The notes: a model not told the origin generated them from the sequence alone. A DNA stretch of 64,000 bases from JADHMP01 sp964386915 (GCA_964386915.1 CAYLUQ010000004.1:62001-126000), one strand, 5' to 3'; counted from the first letter of the stretch, positions 24,239-33,669 are shown. Numbers and translations are program-made.

Positions 24239-25615
24239 TTATTTAATTTTAACTTTTTGTGAACCGAGGTAATCTTGCACGGTTCTAAAACCAATGTAAC
24301 TGCGGGCAGAGTCTGAATATTCATAGTCTCTGGAGCTCACTCTTAAAAAGTAGGCCACATCTTTCCAACTTCCGCCTCGTACCACTTTTCTTTTTTCAGC
24401 GTCAAAAGACATATTGGGATTGAGTGAAGCCACATAATCATAGGATCCGGGCTCATAAGAAGAGTTGGTCCATTCGGCCACGTTTCCAGCCATGTTATAG
24501 AGGTTGTAATCGTTCGGTTCATAGGATTTTGCTTCTACGGTATACACAGCTTGGTCAGCGGCGTAGTCTCCTCGTAACGGTTTAAAGTTAGCTAAGAAGC
24601 AAGCACGATCATTCAACAAATAGGGTGCTCCCCAGGGATAGGTCCCAGAGGGTATACCGCCTCGAGCTGCATATTCCCATTCTCCTTCGGTGGGCAATCT
24701 AAAACGACTCACAAAAGGTTTGCCTTTATCACGTTGGTAGTTGTTTTTATAATTGGTTCTCCAATTACAAAAAGCAACTGCCTGACTCCAAGAAACACCC
24801 ACCACTGGATAGTCTTGATAGGCCGGGTGTGAAAAGTAGTCGTTGTGCATGGGTTCGTTATACGAATAGGTGAAATCTTTAATCCATACGGTGGTGTCTG
24901 GATAGATTTGAATTTCGTCTTTTTTAATAAAAGGTGTTCTGTCAATAAACTGTTTGCGGGTTCGCTTAGACTCTCTAGAAGCGCCTTCGGCATCAAACCA
25001 AGTGTAGGCATAAACCAGTTTTGACACATCTAATTTTATTTCACCATTATACCACTGCTCTGGAGGCAAGTAGAGTGAATCCATAACCTCTGCATAGTTT
25101 TGGTCTACATAATCATCGGTATCCCAGCTAAGATTAGCGTCAAAATTTAATTTTCTTCCGTAATAAGGATCTTCGTTTAAATCGTAATAATTTTCACGCA
25201 TGTATTTTTGAAACTCATTGAGTTTTGAGGTGTCAGAATCTTTAAAAGCAAATTCTCCAATACCATCTTTATTGTCTTCTCCGAGCTCTAATTCATCTGC
25301 TTTTCGGGCTAGCATAGCTAAGGCGATAGAATCTTTAACCCAATACACAAATTGGCGGTATTCGCTATTTGTTATTTCCGTTTCATCCATATAGAAAGAA
25401 GGAACGGTTACGGTTCGAGCGGGAGCGTTAAGCAATTGAGCAACATCCTCATCAGATTTACCCATGATATAGGACCCTCCTTCTATGAGTGTCATACCAT
25501 AGGGTTTTTCGCTAAAGTATTTTTTTTGTTTAACTCCAATCAGCTCTCCTCTGTTTTTCGTCCCACAGGAAGCGGTCAGAATTCCAACCAAAACAAAAAC
25601 CAATATTTTTTTCAT
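24239..25615 (-). CDS. gldK: Gliding motility/type IX secretion lipoprotein GldK
   Basis: 458 residues from the ATG at 25615. A lipoprotein signal with lipobox TASC is followed by a formylglycine-generating-enzyme-like (FGE-sulfatase) fold: MTLIEGGSYIMG, FYMDETEITNSEYRQFV, PVVGVSWSQAVAFCNW, RLPTEGEWEYAARGG and a C-terminal VVRGGSWKD. GldK is the outer-membrane-attached ring component with GldN and has no known formylglycine-generating activity. The first gld gene here starts 85 bases after the arginase-like gene, with no good -7 box between, so read-through from topA is likely. Confidence 0.95.
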   Translation of the reverse strand: MKKILVFVLVGILTASCGTKNRGELIGVKQKKYFSEKPYGMTLIEGGSYIMGKSDEDVAQLLNAPARTVTVPSFYMDETEITNSEYRQFVYWVKDSIALAMLARKADELELGEDNKDGIGEFAFKDSDTSKLNEFQKYMRENYYDLNEDPYYGRKLNFDANLSWDTDDYVDQNYAEVMDSLYLPPEQWYNGEIKLDVSKLVYAYTWFDAEGASRESKRTRKQFIDRTPFIKKDEIQIYPDTTVWIKDFTYSYNEPMHNDYFSHPAYQDYPVVGVSWSQAVAFCNWRTNYKNNYQRDKGKPFVSRFRLPTEGEWEYAARGGIPSGTYPWGAPYLLNDRACFLANFKPLRGDYAADQAVYTVEAKSYEPNDYNLYNMAGNVAEWTNSSYEPGSYDYVASLNPNMSFDAEKRKVVRGGSWKDVAYFLRVSSRDYEYSDSARSYIGFRTVQDYLGSQKVKIK

Positions 25616-25700
25616 CAACTATAGAATCTCTATTCTGTTTTTACCTTTCGGTATTCTCTATTTTTAAGGACACAGTAGGTTTCATGTAATGATTCGGTGC

Positions 25701-26852
25701 CTAATTTAATCTTTTCAGCGCATTTAACCACCTTTCAGGCAATTTATTATTCATTGCCTCTCGATAATCTTCTTGCGTGCAAGGTAATAACGCAGAACTT
25801 TTTAATTTATTACTATCGGTAAAATCATTTGTTATTTCCATCCACCATCTTTTGCTTTTTTCGCTTTTAAAAAAACGCAGGCTTTGGTGGTTCATTTCTA
25901 CGGTATAGCTTTTAAAATCGGAGCCTATAGCAACAGGATATTCTCCAAATCGATAGTTTACACCTTCAATAAAATACCAAACAAATTGGGCTAGTAATTG
26001 CATAAAAATGGTGGTAGAAGGCAATTCAAAAACCCCAAAAACACTCACCCTATCACTAATTCCGGCATAACGGGCGAGTCCACAAATGGTGCGGGCGTCA
26101 AATCCATTGGGAGTTCCCTGTTGAAAGTCGCCGGTGGCTTGGCAGGATAAACTTTTCATGTCAAAGCCCACGATGTCTGCATCTCTAAAATAGGGTTCGG
26201 TTTGTTTAGGATCGTCTATAATGTTGCCCAATCGAATGGCGTCAAAAAATAATTTCTCCATTAAGTCTTTCTCCTCTTGGGCGCAATAATAACTTTGATA
26301 GCCTAAGTTCGTGTAGTTGTTCAAGAGGTTGGGGTGGTTCATAATGATGTTGCTCATATAGGAGCGCCCGGAGATCAATTCTTCTTCTTGAGAAAAATCA
26401 AAAGAGCGGTCTACCGAAACCATATTGACCAATTGCTTTTGCTCTTGAAAACTTTGATAGAGGGGATATATTAGATCGTGACTACCTCCTAACAAAAGGG
26501 GTATAATGTTCAGTTGTCTGAGGTGAGTCACAATTTCTTTAAGGGCAAAATAGGTGTCTTCTACCGTTGCGCCATTGGGCAAATTACCCAAGTCCGCAAT
26601 TTGAAGGGTCCAATTGCCGGGATAGAGTTCGTAAAACTTTTTTCTAAAAAGATTAATATCAACTTCTAGACTGGGAAAATAACTGTTTCTATTTTCTTCA
26701 AGCCCAATCAAAGCCACCGAAAGGCCCTTTAACTCGGGTAATCCATTGGCAGCAGTGTGTTGCACAATGTTTTTTCCAATCACCTGATCGGGTAAGAGGG
26801 CTACCCCCAGGAGGTTTTCTTCTTCAACCGGAACCAGTAATTCTAGACTCAT
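25701..26852 (-). CDS. Arginase/formimidoylglutamase-fold protein with half of its metal site missing
   Basis: 383 residues. The ureohydrolase fold is clear: LGGSHDLIYPL, MVSVDRSFDF and IVGFDMKSLSCQATG with a downstream GTPNGFD. Compared with arginase, the metal-A ligands are kept (His125, Asp148, Asp152, Asp231). The metal-B ligands His126 and Asp234 of arginase are replaced by Ser150 and Lys233. A normal dinuclear manganese centre is therefore unlikely; the protein may use one metal, do other chemistry, or be a binding protein. Such genes are often labelled formimidoylglutamase (HutG) in Flavobacteriia. It directly follows topA (TAA then ATG) and precedes gldK, a neighbourhood I recognise from other Flavobacteriia. 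No other hut genes are present. Confidence 0.8.
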   Translation of the reverse strand: MSLELLVPVEEENLLGVALLPDQVIGKNIVQHTAANGLPELKGLSVALIGLEENRNSYFPSLEVDINLFRKKFYELYPGNWTLQIADLGNLPNGATVEDTYFALKEIVTHLRQLNIIPLLLGGSHDLIYPLYQSFQEQKQLVNMVSVDRSFDFSQEEELISGRSYMSNIIMNHPNLLNNYTNLGYQSYYCAQEEKDLMEKLFFDAIRLGNIIDDPKQTEPYFRDADIVGFDMKSLSCQATGDFQQGTPNGFDARTICGLARYAGISDRVSVFGVFELPSTTIFMQLLAQFVWYFIEGVNYRFGEYPVAIGSDFKSYTVEMNHQSLRFFKSEKSKRWWMEITNDFTDSNKLKSSALLPCTQEDYREAMNNKLPERWLNALKRLN

Positions 26853-29333
26853 TTAGGTTTTTTTAGTTTTGCGTTTAGCTTTGTCTTTTGTGCCTAAACC
26901 CAAATAGGTTTTGGCTTCTTCTAACGTCAATTTTGTGGCATCAATTGTTTTGGGTAATTCCACCTTTTTGCGCCCCATGATGATGGCGGTTTTTCCCCAA
27001 CGGGCTTTTTCTACTCTAATTTTTTCGGCTTCCCAATGATGAATGAGCTTATCTTTTTCTTTTTGAATTTTTTCTTTAATCAAAAACTCTATTTCGTCTA
27101 CTGCTAAATTGTCAAAATCATACTTTTTATTAACATTAATAAAAAGACTATTCCATTTTAGGAAAGGACCAAAACGCCCAACTCCTTTGGTAACGGGCAA
27201 ATTTTCAAAGGTGTGGACAGGAGCATCTGCTTTTTTCTTCTCTTCAATGAGCACAATGGCTTGATTGAGATCTACATCGTTGGGATTCAATGTTTTGGGG
27301 AGTGAAATAAAACTTTTATCGTATTTAATATAGGGTCCATATCTACCATTGTTGACCACTACTTCAACATTTTCATAGTTTCCTAAACTTTTCGGCAGGG
27401 CAAAAAGCGATAAGGCTTCTTCAAAAGTGATGGTTTCCAATTGTTGGTCTGGGGTCAAGCTAGCAAAAACAGGAGGGGTTTCATCTGTTGCATTTCCAAT
27501 TTGAGCCATAGGTCCAAATTTTCCTAACCGCACTTTGAGGGGTCTTCCGCTTTTGGGGTCGGTACCCAATTCTCGTTCTCCAGACTCTCGCTGCACATTT
27601 GTTTTAACGTGTTCTACCGTAGTGTGAAAATCGCCATAAAAATGTTTAATCATTTTTATCCAGTCTTCTTCGCCTCGAGCAATATTGTCAAAGGTAGTTT
27701 CTACTTGGGCAGTAAAGTTAAAATCTAAAATAGATTCAAAATGGGCCACTAAAAAATCATTAACAATATTACCAATGTCTGTAGGAATTAATTTTCCCTT
27801 ATCGGCCCCTACTTTTTCGGTCAACATGGCTTCTTTAATGCCTTCTTCTTCTAATAGGAGTTGCAAATAGCTGCGTTGAACCCCTTCTGAAGCTCCTTTT
27901 TCAACATAGCCTCTGTTTTGAACAGTAGAAATAGTTGGCGCATAGGTTGAAGGTCTTCCAATGCCCAATTCTTCTAATTTTTTCACCAAGGAGGCTTCAC
28001 TATAACGATAGGGCGGTTTAGAATAACGCTGGGTGCTGACTAAACTTATGCGCTCAAGAGATTCGCCTTTTGTCATTTTGGGTAATAGTCCTGCTAGTTC
28101 TTCTTCATTATCATCTGAACCTTCTAAATAGAGTTTTAAAAATCCGTCAAAGGTGATAACTTCTCCTTTAGCTGAAAAGAAAGCTTCTGCCGAAGAAGAA
28201 CGAATAGCAATTTTGGTTCGTTCCAATACAGCATCGGCCATTTGCGAGGCCACAGTGCGTTTCCAAATGAGTTCATAGAGTCGCATTTGATCATAGTCTA
28301 GCTCAGCAATTGATTCTCTCAAGGGATCGGTGGGTCGGATGGCTTCGTGAGCTTCTTGAGCACCTTTATTTTTAGTTTTAAATTGTCTTGATTGGAGGTA
28401 ATTTTCTCCAAAATTCTGAACAATTTTTTGATGAATCATGCCCTTGGCTTCCTCTGAGAGATTGACACTATCCGTACGCATATAGGTAATCAATCCAGCT
28501 TCATAGAGTCGTTGTGCCAAGTTCATGGTTTTGCTCACAGAAAAATATAATTTTCTGGAGGCTTCTTGTTGTAGGGTTGAAGTGGTGAACGGGGGAGCAG
28601 GGGTTTTTTTCCCCGGTTTTACCTGAATGTTTTCAACCTTAAAGCGGGCTGTTTTATGAGCTTCTAAAAAAGTGCGAGCTACCGTTTCTGTTTTAAAGTC
28701 TTGTTCATATTGTGCTTCAAAAAGTGCTCCGCTAGTGGTTGCAAATTGCGCTTTTGTTTTAAAAAGCTCTAGGGGAGTGAACGAATTAATCTCACGTTCT
28801 CGCTCCACAATTAAGCGAACCGCAACCGATTGCACGCGACCAGCCGAAAGTCCGGTTTTTATCTTTTTCCACAATACGGGCGAAAGCTCATAGCCCACCA
28901 AACGATCTAAAACCCGACGAGCCTGTTGGGCATTGACTAAATCGTAGTTAATAGCACGGGGTTTGTCTATAGCCTTTAGTATGGCATTTTTGGTAATTTC
29001 AGAAAAAACAATGCGCTTGGTGTTTGTATCAGAGAGTTTTAGTTGATTCGCAAGGTGCCAAGCAATGGCTTCTCCCTCCCGATCTTCATCACTAGCAAGC
29101 CAAACGATTTCTGCATTTTTAGCTAATTTTTTTAATTCGCTAACTACCTTTTTTTTGTCTTGAGAAACAATATATTTTGGTTCGAACGTATTTTCTACAG
29201 CCACTCCTAATTCATTGGCAGGCAAGTCTGCAATATGACCATAACTAGAGGCCACCTTGTATTCTTTTCCTAAAAACTTTTCAATGGTTTTGGCTTTGGC
29301 AGGTGACTCTACAATAACTAAATTCTTGGCCAT
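26853..29333 (-). CDS. topA: DNA topoisomerase I
   Basis: 826 residues from the ATG at 29333, where the family N-terminus MAKNLVIVESPAKAKTIEKF begins; an upstream extension in frame is not used. A TOPRIM domain with SDEDREGEAIAWHL lies near residues 81-94. The catalytic Tyr284 is in GLITYMRTDS. The C-terminal third has several beta-rich topoisomerase repeats (GRYGPYIKYD, VGRFGPFLKW) instead of Cys4 zinc fingers, and ends in a lysine-rich tail, as is usual in Bacteroidota. It relaxes negative supercoils. A well-spaced TTTG-N21-TACTTTTG promoter lies just upstream. Confidence 0.96.
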   Translation of the reverse strand: MAKNLVIVESPAKAKTIEKFLGKEYKVASSYGHIADLPANELGVAVENTFEPKYIVSQDKKKVVSELKKLAKNAEIVWLASDEDREGEAIAWHLANQLKLSDTNTKRIVFSEITKNAILKAIDKPRAINYDLVNAQQARRVLDRLVGYELSPVLWKKIKTGLSAGRVQSVAVRLIVEREREINSFTPLELFKTKAQFATTSGALFEAQYEQDFKTETVARTFLEAHKTARFKVENIQVKPGKKTPAPPFTTSTLQQEASRKLYFSVSKTMNLAQRLYEAGLITYMRTDSVNLSEEAKGMIHQKIVQNFGENYLQSRQFKTKNKGAQEAHEAIRPTDPLRESIAELDYDQMRLYELIWKRTVASQMADAVLERTKIAIRSSSAEAFFSAKGEVITFDGFLKLYLEGSDDNEEELAGLLPKMTKGESLERISLVSTQRYSKPPYRYSEASLVKKLEELGIGRPSTYAPTISTVQNRGYVEKGASEGVQRSYLQLLLEEEGIKEAMLTEKVGADKGKLIPTDIGNIVNDFLVAHFESILDFNFTAQVETTFDNIARGEEDWIKMIKHFYGDFHTTVEHVKTNVQRESGERELGTDPKSGRPLKVRLGKFGPMAQIGNATDETPPVFASLTPDQQLETITFEEALSLFALPKSLGNYENVEVVVNNGRYGPYIKYDKSFISLPKTLNPNDVDLNQAIVLIEEKKKADAPVHTFENLPVTKGVGRFGPFLKWNSLFINVNKKYDFDNLAVDEIEFLIKEKIQKEKDKLIHHWEAEKIRVEKARWGKTAIIMGRKKVELPKTIDATKLTLEEAKTYLGLGTKDKAKRKTKKT

Positions 29334-29354
29334 AGGTGTTTTTTCAGATTGCTG

Positions 29355-29387
29355 CAAAAGTAGTTAAGTTTTTTTGGAACTTTCAAA
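29355..29387 (-). promoter_or_regulatory. Candidate promoter of topA
   Basis: On the minus strand TTTG (29387-29384) and TACTTTTG (29362-29355) are separated by 21 bases, matching the Bacteroidota consensus TTTG-N17-23-TAnnTTTG. The start codon lies 21 bases downstream. This is the best complete promoter match I found in the window. Confidence 0.6.
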
Positions 29388-29474
29388 TTTTGTATTTTTA
29401 CGCCATACAAAACAATCAAAATTTGATCCTTAATTCTGGTTCAAAACATTCAAAACAGCAACTATTTTCTCTCC

Positions 29475-31208
29475 ATGATAAAACGCTATTTGCCATTTTT
29501 AGAGTGGCTTCCCAACTACCAAAAAAATAGCTTTAAGGGTGATTTGGCCGCTGGCATTACCGTTGGTATATTGCTCATTCCTCAAGGTATGGCCTATGCG
29601 CTAATTGCTGGATTGCCTCCTGTTTATGGTCTTTATGCGGCCCTAATGCCGCAGCTTGTTTATGCCTTTTTAGGCACTTCAAGACAATTAGCTGTTGGTC
29701 CTGTTGCCTTAGATTCGCTTTTGGTGGCCTCTGGTTTGGGCGCGCTTTCTTTGCAGAGCCCAGAAGAATATATTTTATTGGCCATTGCCCTTTCTCTAAT
29801 GGTAGGATTGCTGCAAATTGTTATAGGCTTTTTGCGGTTGGGGTTTGTAGTGGCTTTTTTATCCAAACCCGTTATCAGTGGCTTTACTTCTGCCGCTGCC
29901 ATTATCATTGGCTTTAGTCAACTCAAACACCTACTCGGTATTGCCATCCCGCAGAGCAATCGAATTCACGAAGTGGTCTTCTCTACTGTAGACGCATTAG
30001 ACCAACTAAATACTTTTAGCCTCATGGTTGGCCTTGGTGCTTTAGGAGCTCTTTATATCTTTAAAAAAATAATTCCAAAGGTGCCTGGTGTTATTCTAAT
30101 TGTAGTGATCGGCATATTTGGTTCTAAATTTTTGAATTGGGAAGCCAAGGGCATAACCCTAGTAGGAAATATCCCGCAAGGTCTCCCTCATTTTCAAATG
30201 CCCCAAGTGGGATTGGAACACCTCACTGAGCTTTTCCCCTTTGCTCTCACCCTAGCCTTAGTTGCTTTTATGGAGGCCATTTCACTAGGAAAGGCTTTTC
30301 AAGACAAACACAATGATTATGAGATTAACCCAAACCAAGAACTCATAGCCTTAGGAGCTGGCAATGTTGTAGGCTCTTTTTTTCAATCGTATCCCACCAC
30401 TGGCGGATTTTCACGTACGGCTGTAAATGACCAAGCCGGTGCCAAAAGTGGTATAGCACTTGTCATCAGTGCATTGGTGGTTGGTTTAATTTTGTTGTTC
30501 TTAACCCCTTGGTTTTATTATCTGCCTCAAACCATTTTGGCCGCTATAATCATTAAGGCTGTTGTTAGGCTCATTGATTTGGCCTATGCCAAAAAATTGA
30601 TGCATAACCACTTAGAGGAATTTTTCATTTTAAGCTTTACCTTTTTAGCTACCTTATTTCTTGGCATTAAAGAAGGAATTTTGCTGGGGGTCCTTTTTTC
30701 ACTTTTACATTTGGTCTATCGCACTTCAAAACCTCATTTTGCTATTTTAGGCAAAGTAAAAAACACCCCTTACTATAGAAATGTTGAGCGATTTCCTGAT
30801 TTAGTTGACGTTCGAAAAGAATTGCTCATTTTGCGTTTTGACGGTCAATTGTATTTTGGCAACATTCACTATTTTAAAAACCTAGTGCTAGAAGAAACCG
30901 AAAAAAGAAACCCTGCCCTTAAAGCCTTTGTGCTCAATGCAGAAGCCATACATTATATTGATGCTACAGCTGCTGATCAGCTAATTGGACTGTTTGAAAC
31001 CTTGCAACAAAGAGGCATTCGAATTCTAATTGCCGGAGCTATTGGCCCAACTAGAGATCGCATTTTTAAAAGTAAATTAATTGACGTCATAAAGCCTAAA
31101 AACCTATTCATCAACACCGAAGATGCGGTTCTGCATTTTGACGGCAATAAAGACAAAAGCCCGCTCAAAAAAAATATCAGAAGACAAAACAATAGTACCA
31201 TAGAATAA
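29475..31208 (+). CDS. SulP family inorganic anion permease (second copy)
   Basis: 577 residues. A SulP membrane domain (GILLIPQGMAYALIAGLPPVYGLYAALM, in part) has about eleven to twelve helices, and a C-terminal STAS domain runs over residues ~440-560 (AIHYIDATAADQLIGLFETL). Unlike the permease at 14959 it has no charged insert and is closer to the ordinary sulfate permease type. It sits 62 bases upstream of a persulfide dioxygenase-sulfurtransferase and YeeE/YedE genes, so sulfate or sulfite movement linked to sulfide oxidation is a reasonable inference. Homologues also carry bicarbonate, so the substrate is not settled. Confidence 0.9.
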   Translation: MIKRYLPFLEWLPNYQKNSFKGDLAAGITVGILLIPQGMAYALIAGLPPVYGLYAALMPQLVYAFLGTSRQLAVGPVALDSLLVASGLGALSLQSPEEYILLAIALSLMVGLLQIVIGFLRLGFVVAFLSKPVISGFTSAAAIIIGFSQLKHLLGIAIPQSNRIHEVVFSTVDALDQLNTFSLMVGLGALGALYIFKKIIPKVPGVILIVVIGIFGSKFLNWEAKGITLVGNIPQGLPHFQMPQVGLEHLTELFPFALTLALVAFMEAISLGKAFQDKHNDYEINPNQELIALGAGNVVGSFFQSYPTTGGFSRTAVNDQAGAKSGIALVISALVVGLILLFLTPWFYYLPQTILAAIIIKAVVRLIDLAYAKKLMHNHLEEFFILSFTFLATLFLGIKEGILLGVLFSLLHLVYRTSKPHFAILGKVKNTPYYRNVERFPDLVDVRKELLILRFDGQLYFGNIHYFKNLVLEETEKRNPALKAFVLNAEAIHYIDATAADQLIGLFETLQQRGIRILIAGAIGPTRDRIFKSKLIDVIKPKNLFINTEDAVLHFDGNKDKSPLKKNIRRQNNSTIE

Positions 31209-31246
31209 ACCAATCACCAAACACCTCTTAAACTGAAAAGACCATT

Positions 31247-31254
31247 TAATTTTG
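31247..31254 (+). promoter_or_regulatory. Candidate -7 element upstream of the CstB-like gene
   Basis: TAATTTTG is an exact match to TAnnTTTG, 16 bases before the ATG at 31271. It implies that the sulfur genes at 31271-33669 can be transcribed separately from the SulP gene. No convincing -33 TTTG is present. Confidence 0.45.
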
Positions 31255-31270
31255 TAAAAAAGAAACAGAA

Positions 31271-32686
31271 ATGAACATTCAACAAATTTACACAGGATGC
31301 CTTGCCCAAGGAGCCTATTATATAGAAAGCGAAGGAGAAGTAGCCATAATTGATCCACTTCGAGAAGTAACACCCTATCTAGAAAAAGCAACAAAAGACA
31401 AGGCTGTCATTAAATATATATTTGAAACCCATTTTCATGCCGACTTTGTTAGTGGGCACGTTACGCTATCAAAAGCCACGGGAGCTCCTATCATTTATGG
31501 TCCAAATGCAACCACAGGCTTTGATTCTATTATGGCCCATGACGGACAAGAGTTTAAGTTGGGAGCGCTCACACTCACGCTTTTACACACTCCCGGACAC
31601 ACCCTAGAAAGCAGCTGTTATTTGCTGAAAGATGCACAAGGAAATCCCCACGCACTTTTTAGTGGCGACACTCTTTTTTTAGGAGATGTGGGTAGACCTG
31701 ATTTGGCTCAAAAAGGAGCCGATATCACCCAAGAAGATTTGGCCAGCATGCTCTATGATAGTTTGCGCAATAAAATTATGCCTTTGCCCGATAGTCTAAT
31801 CATCTATCCGGCTCATGGTGCCGGATCTGCCTGTGGAAAAAATCTTAGCAAAGAAACCGTGGGCACTCTAGGAGATCAGAAAAAAACCAACTATGCCCTT
31901 AGAGAAAATATGACCAAAGAAGAATTTATTAAAGAAGTAACCGATGGTCTTTTGCCTCCACCACAATATTTTCCTTTAAATGTTAAAATGAATAAACAAG
32001 GCTATGAAGATGTAGCTGAAGTTTTGAAAAAAGGAACCACCCCCATTGGAGCACAACAATTTGAAGAGTTAGCCAACGAAATGGGAGCCATCGTATTAGA
32101 TGTTCGACATCAAGATGAGTTTGCCAAAAAACACATTCCTCGTTCCATTTTCATTGGCATTGACGGTGGCTTTGCCCCTTGGGTAGGTGCCTTGGTGGGT
32201 GATGTTAAGCAGCCTTTATTATTGGTTGCTCCCGAAGGTAGAGAAGAGGAAACAGTTACTCGTTTGGCTCGTGTTGGTTTTGACAACACCCTAGGCTATC
32301 TTGAGGGAGGTATTGCGGCTTGGGAAGCGGCCGGAAAAGAAACCGATAAAGTAGAAAGCCAAACGGCAGTAGCCCTTAAAGAAGCTCTTGCCAAAAATGC
32401 TGAACTACCCGTTTTTGACGTGCGGAAAAAAGGAGAATATCAGTCGCAGCATATACCCAACGCCACCCACACCCCCTTAGACTATTTAAACGACCACCTC
32501 AATGCTTTTCCGGCACAAGAACAATTTTACATTCATTGTGCAGGAGGATATAGAAGCATGATTGCAGCTTCTATTTTAAAAAGTCGGGGAATCCATAATC
32601 TAATAGATGTGAGCGGAGGTTTTAAAGCCATTCAAGAGGCGGCAATTGAAACTACAGAATATATTTGTCCAACTACTCTAAAATAA
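31271..32686 (+). CDS. CstB-like persulfide dioxygenase-sulfurtransferase (MBL plus two rhodanese domains)
   Basis: 471 residues in three domains. Residues 1-~235 are a metallo-beta-lactamase domain with H54-F-H56-A-D58-F-V-S-G-H63, HTPGHTLES and SGDTLFLGDVGRPDL, as in ETHE1/PDO-type persulfide dioxygenases. Residues ~260-360 are a rhodanese fold whose active-site loop reads APEGRE and lacks cysteine, so it is a pseudo-rhodanese. Residues ~365-465 are a rhodanese with catalytic Cys423 (HCAGGYRS). This order is that of CstB, which oxidises low-molecular-weight persulfides to sulfite and makes thiosulfate. Two YeeE/YedE-family membrane proteins follow at once, and a SulP permease precedes. No sulfide:quinone reductase is in the window. 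Confidence 0.9.
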   Translation: MNIQQIYTGCLAQGAYYIESEGEVAIIDPLREVTPYLEKATKDKAVIKYIFETHFHADFVSGHVTLSKATGAPIIYGPNATTGFDSIMAHDGQEFKLGALTLTLLHTPGHTLESSCYLLKDAQGNPHALFSGDTLFLGDVGRPDLAQKGADITQEDLASMLYDSLRNKIMPLPDSLIIYPAHGAGSACGKNLSKETVGTLGDQKKTNYALRENMTKEEFIKEVTDGLLPPPQYFPLNVKMNKQGYEDVAEVLKKGTTPIGAQQFEELANEMGAIVLDVRHQDEFAKKHIPRSIFIGIDGGFAPWVGALVGDVKQPLLLVAPEGREEETVTRLARVGFDNTLGYLEGGIAAWEAAGKETDKVESQTAVALKEALAKNAELPVFDVRKKGEYQSQHIPNATHTPLDYLNDHLNAFPAQEQFYIHCAGGYRSMIAASILKSRGIHNLIDVSGGFKAIQEAAIETTEYICPTTLK

Positions 32687-32694
32687 ACTCTAAA

Positions 32695-33252
32695 ATGGAT
32701 TTCATTTTTGAACCCTGGCCTTGGTACGTGGGAGGCCCTTTAATTGCCCTCGTACTTTTTTCTTTGTTGTTTTTAAACAAGAACTTTGGCATGTCATCCA
32801 ACCTTAAAACTATTTGCACCCTTTGTGGTGCAGGTAAAACCAGCTCCTTTTTTCAATTTGATTGGAAAACACAACGCTGGAATTTAATTGTGATATTGGG
32901 CGCATCAGTTGGTGGTTGGTTAGGGGCAAATGCACTCTCCAATGATCTTGCCGTGGACATCAATAACAAAACGGTTGAGCAATTAAAAACCATCAATATT
33001 CATTCCGGGGGCACTCAATATATGCCTGAAGAATTATTTAGTTTAGAAGCCATGACCGAACCCAAAACCCTAGCATTACTCTTATTGGGAGGCTTTTTGG
33101 TGGGTTTTGGCACGCGCTATGCTGGAGGTTGCACCTCTGGTCATGCCATTTCCGGTTTGAGCAATCTGCAATTAGTTTCGCTCTTTGCGGTTATTGGTTT
33201 CTTTATTGGCGGCATTTTGATGTCTCATTTTGTTTTACCTCAACTCTTTTAA
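32695..33252 (+). CDS. YeeE/YedE family sulfur transporter, N-terminal half protein
   Basis: 185 residues from the ATG at 32695, 9 bases after the dioxygenase stop; an in-frame start at 32665 inside the upstream gene would add ten polar residues and is less likely. Several membrane helices are present, with the family signature GTRYAGGCTSGHAISGLSNL. Cysteines also occur in CTLCGAG (Cys41, Cys44). YeeE-type proteins import thiosulfate through conserved Cys residues. In Bacteroidota the transporter is often split into two adjacent half-length genes, as here. Together with the CstB-like enzyme it supports a thiosulfate or sulfane-sulfur handling unit. Confidence 0.85.
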   Translation: MDFIFEPWPWYVGGPLIALVLFSLLFLNKNFGMSSNLKTICTLCGAGKTSSFFQFDWKTQRWNLIVILGASVGGWLGANALSNDLAVDINNKTVEQLKTINIHSGGTQYMPEELFSLEAMTEPKTLALLLLGGFLVGFGTRYAGGCTSGHAISGLSNLQLVSLFAVIGFFIGGILMSHFVLPQLF

Positions 33253-33255
33253 ATC

Positions 33256-33669
33256 ATGCAAAATATTTTATTATTTATTATCGGAATTGTTTTCGGCATC
33301 ACCATGTTTAAATCAGAAGCCGCTTCTTGGTTTAGAATCTATGAAATGTTTCATTTTCAATCCTTCCATATGTATGGCATCATTGGTTCGGCCCTTTTCT
33401 TTGGTGTGATAGGCACTCAACTCATCAAGCGACTAAGGCTAAAATCGCTTTCGGGAGAAACCATTGTGATTCCCGATAAAGAATTTGGGGTGAAACGCTA
33501 TGTATTAGGAGGAATTATTTTTGGATTAGGCTGGGCACTCACAGGGGCTTGTCCCGGTCCCATGTTTACCCTTGTGGGTGCTGGTGTTTATCCAATCTTA
33601 GTGGTCATTGCAGCAGCTGTTGCAGGCACTTGGGTCTATGGCCTAGTAAAAGATAAACTTCCCCATTAA
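33256..33669 (+). CDS. YeeE/YedE family (DUF6691-like) protein, C-terminal half partner
   Basis: 137 residues with about four membrane helices. The signature GLGWALTGACPGPMFTLVGAG contains the conserved Cys of the second YeeE half (GACPGP). It begins 3 bases after the first half protein, which strongly suggests that the two assemble into one transporter. The likely role is uptake or exchange of thiosulfate or another sulfane-sulfur compound made or used by the CstB-like enzyme. The following miaB gene has its own -7 box, so the sulfur transcript probably ends here, though no terminator hairpin is visible. Confidence 0.85.
   Translation: MQNILLFIIGIVFGITMFKSEAASWFRIYEMFHFQSFHMYGIIGSALFFGVIGTQLIKRLRLKSLSGETIVIPDKEFGVKRYVLGGIIFGLGWALTGACPGPMFTLVGAGVYPILVVIAAAVAGTWVYGLVKDKLPH

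Noticed and set aside
24239..25615. GldK as the formylglycine maturase for the sulfatase at 7225-8655
   Set aside because: The fold is shared, but the gldKLMN context and lipoprotein form mark it as the secretion ring component, which is not known to be an active maturase.
29660..29908. Antisense frame within the second SulP gene as a separate small gene
   Set aside because: No start context, no recognisable domain, and full overlap with a conserved gene.
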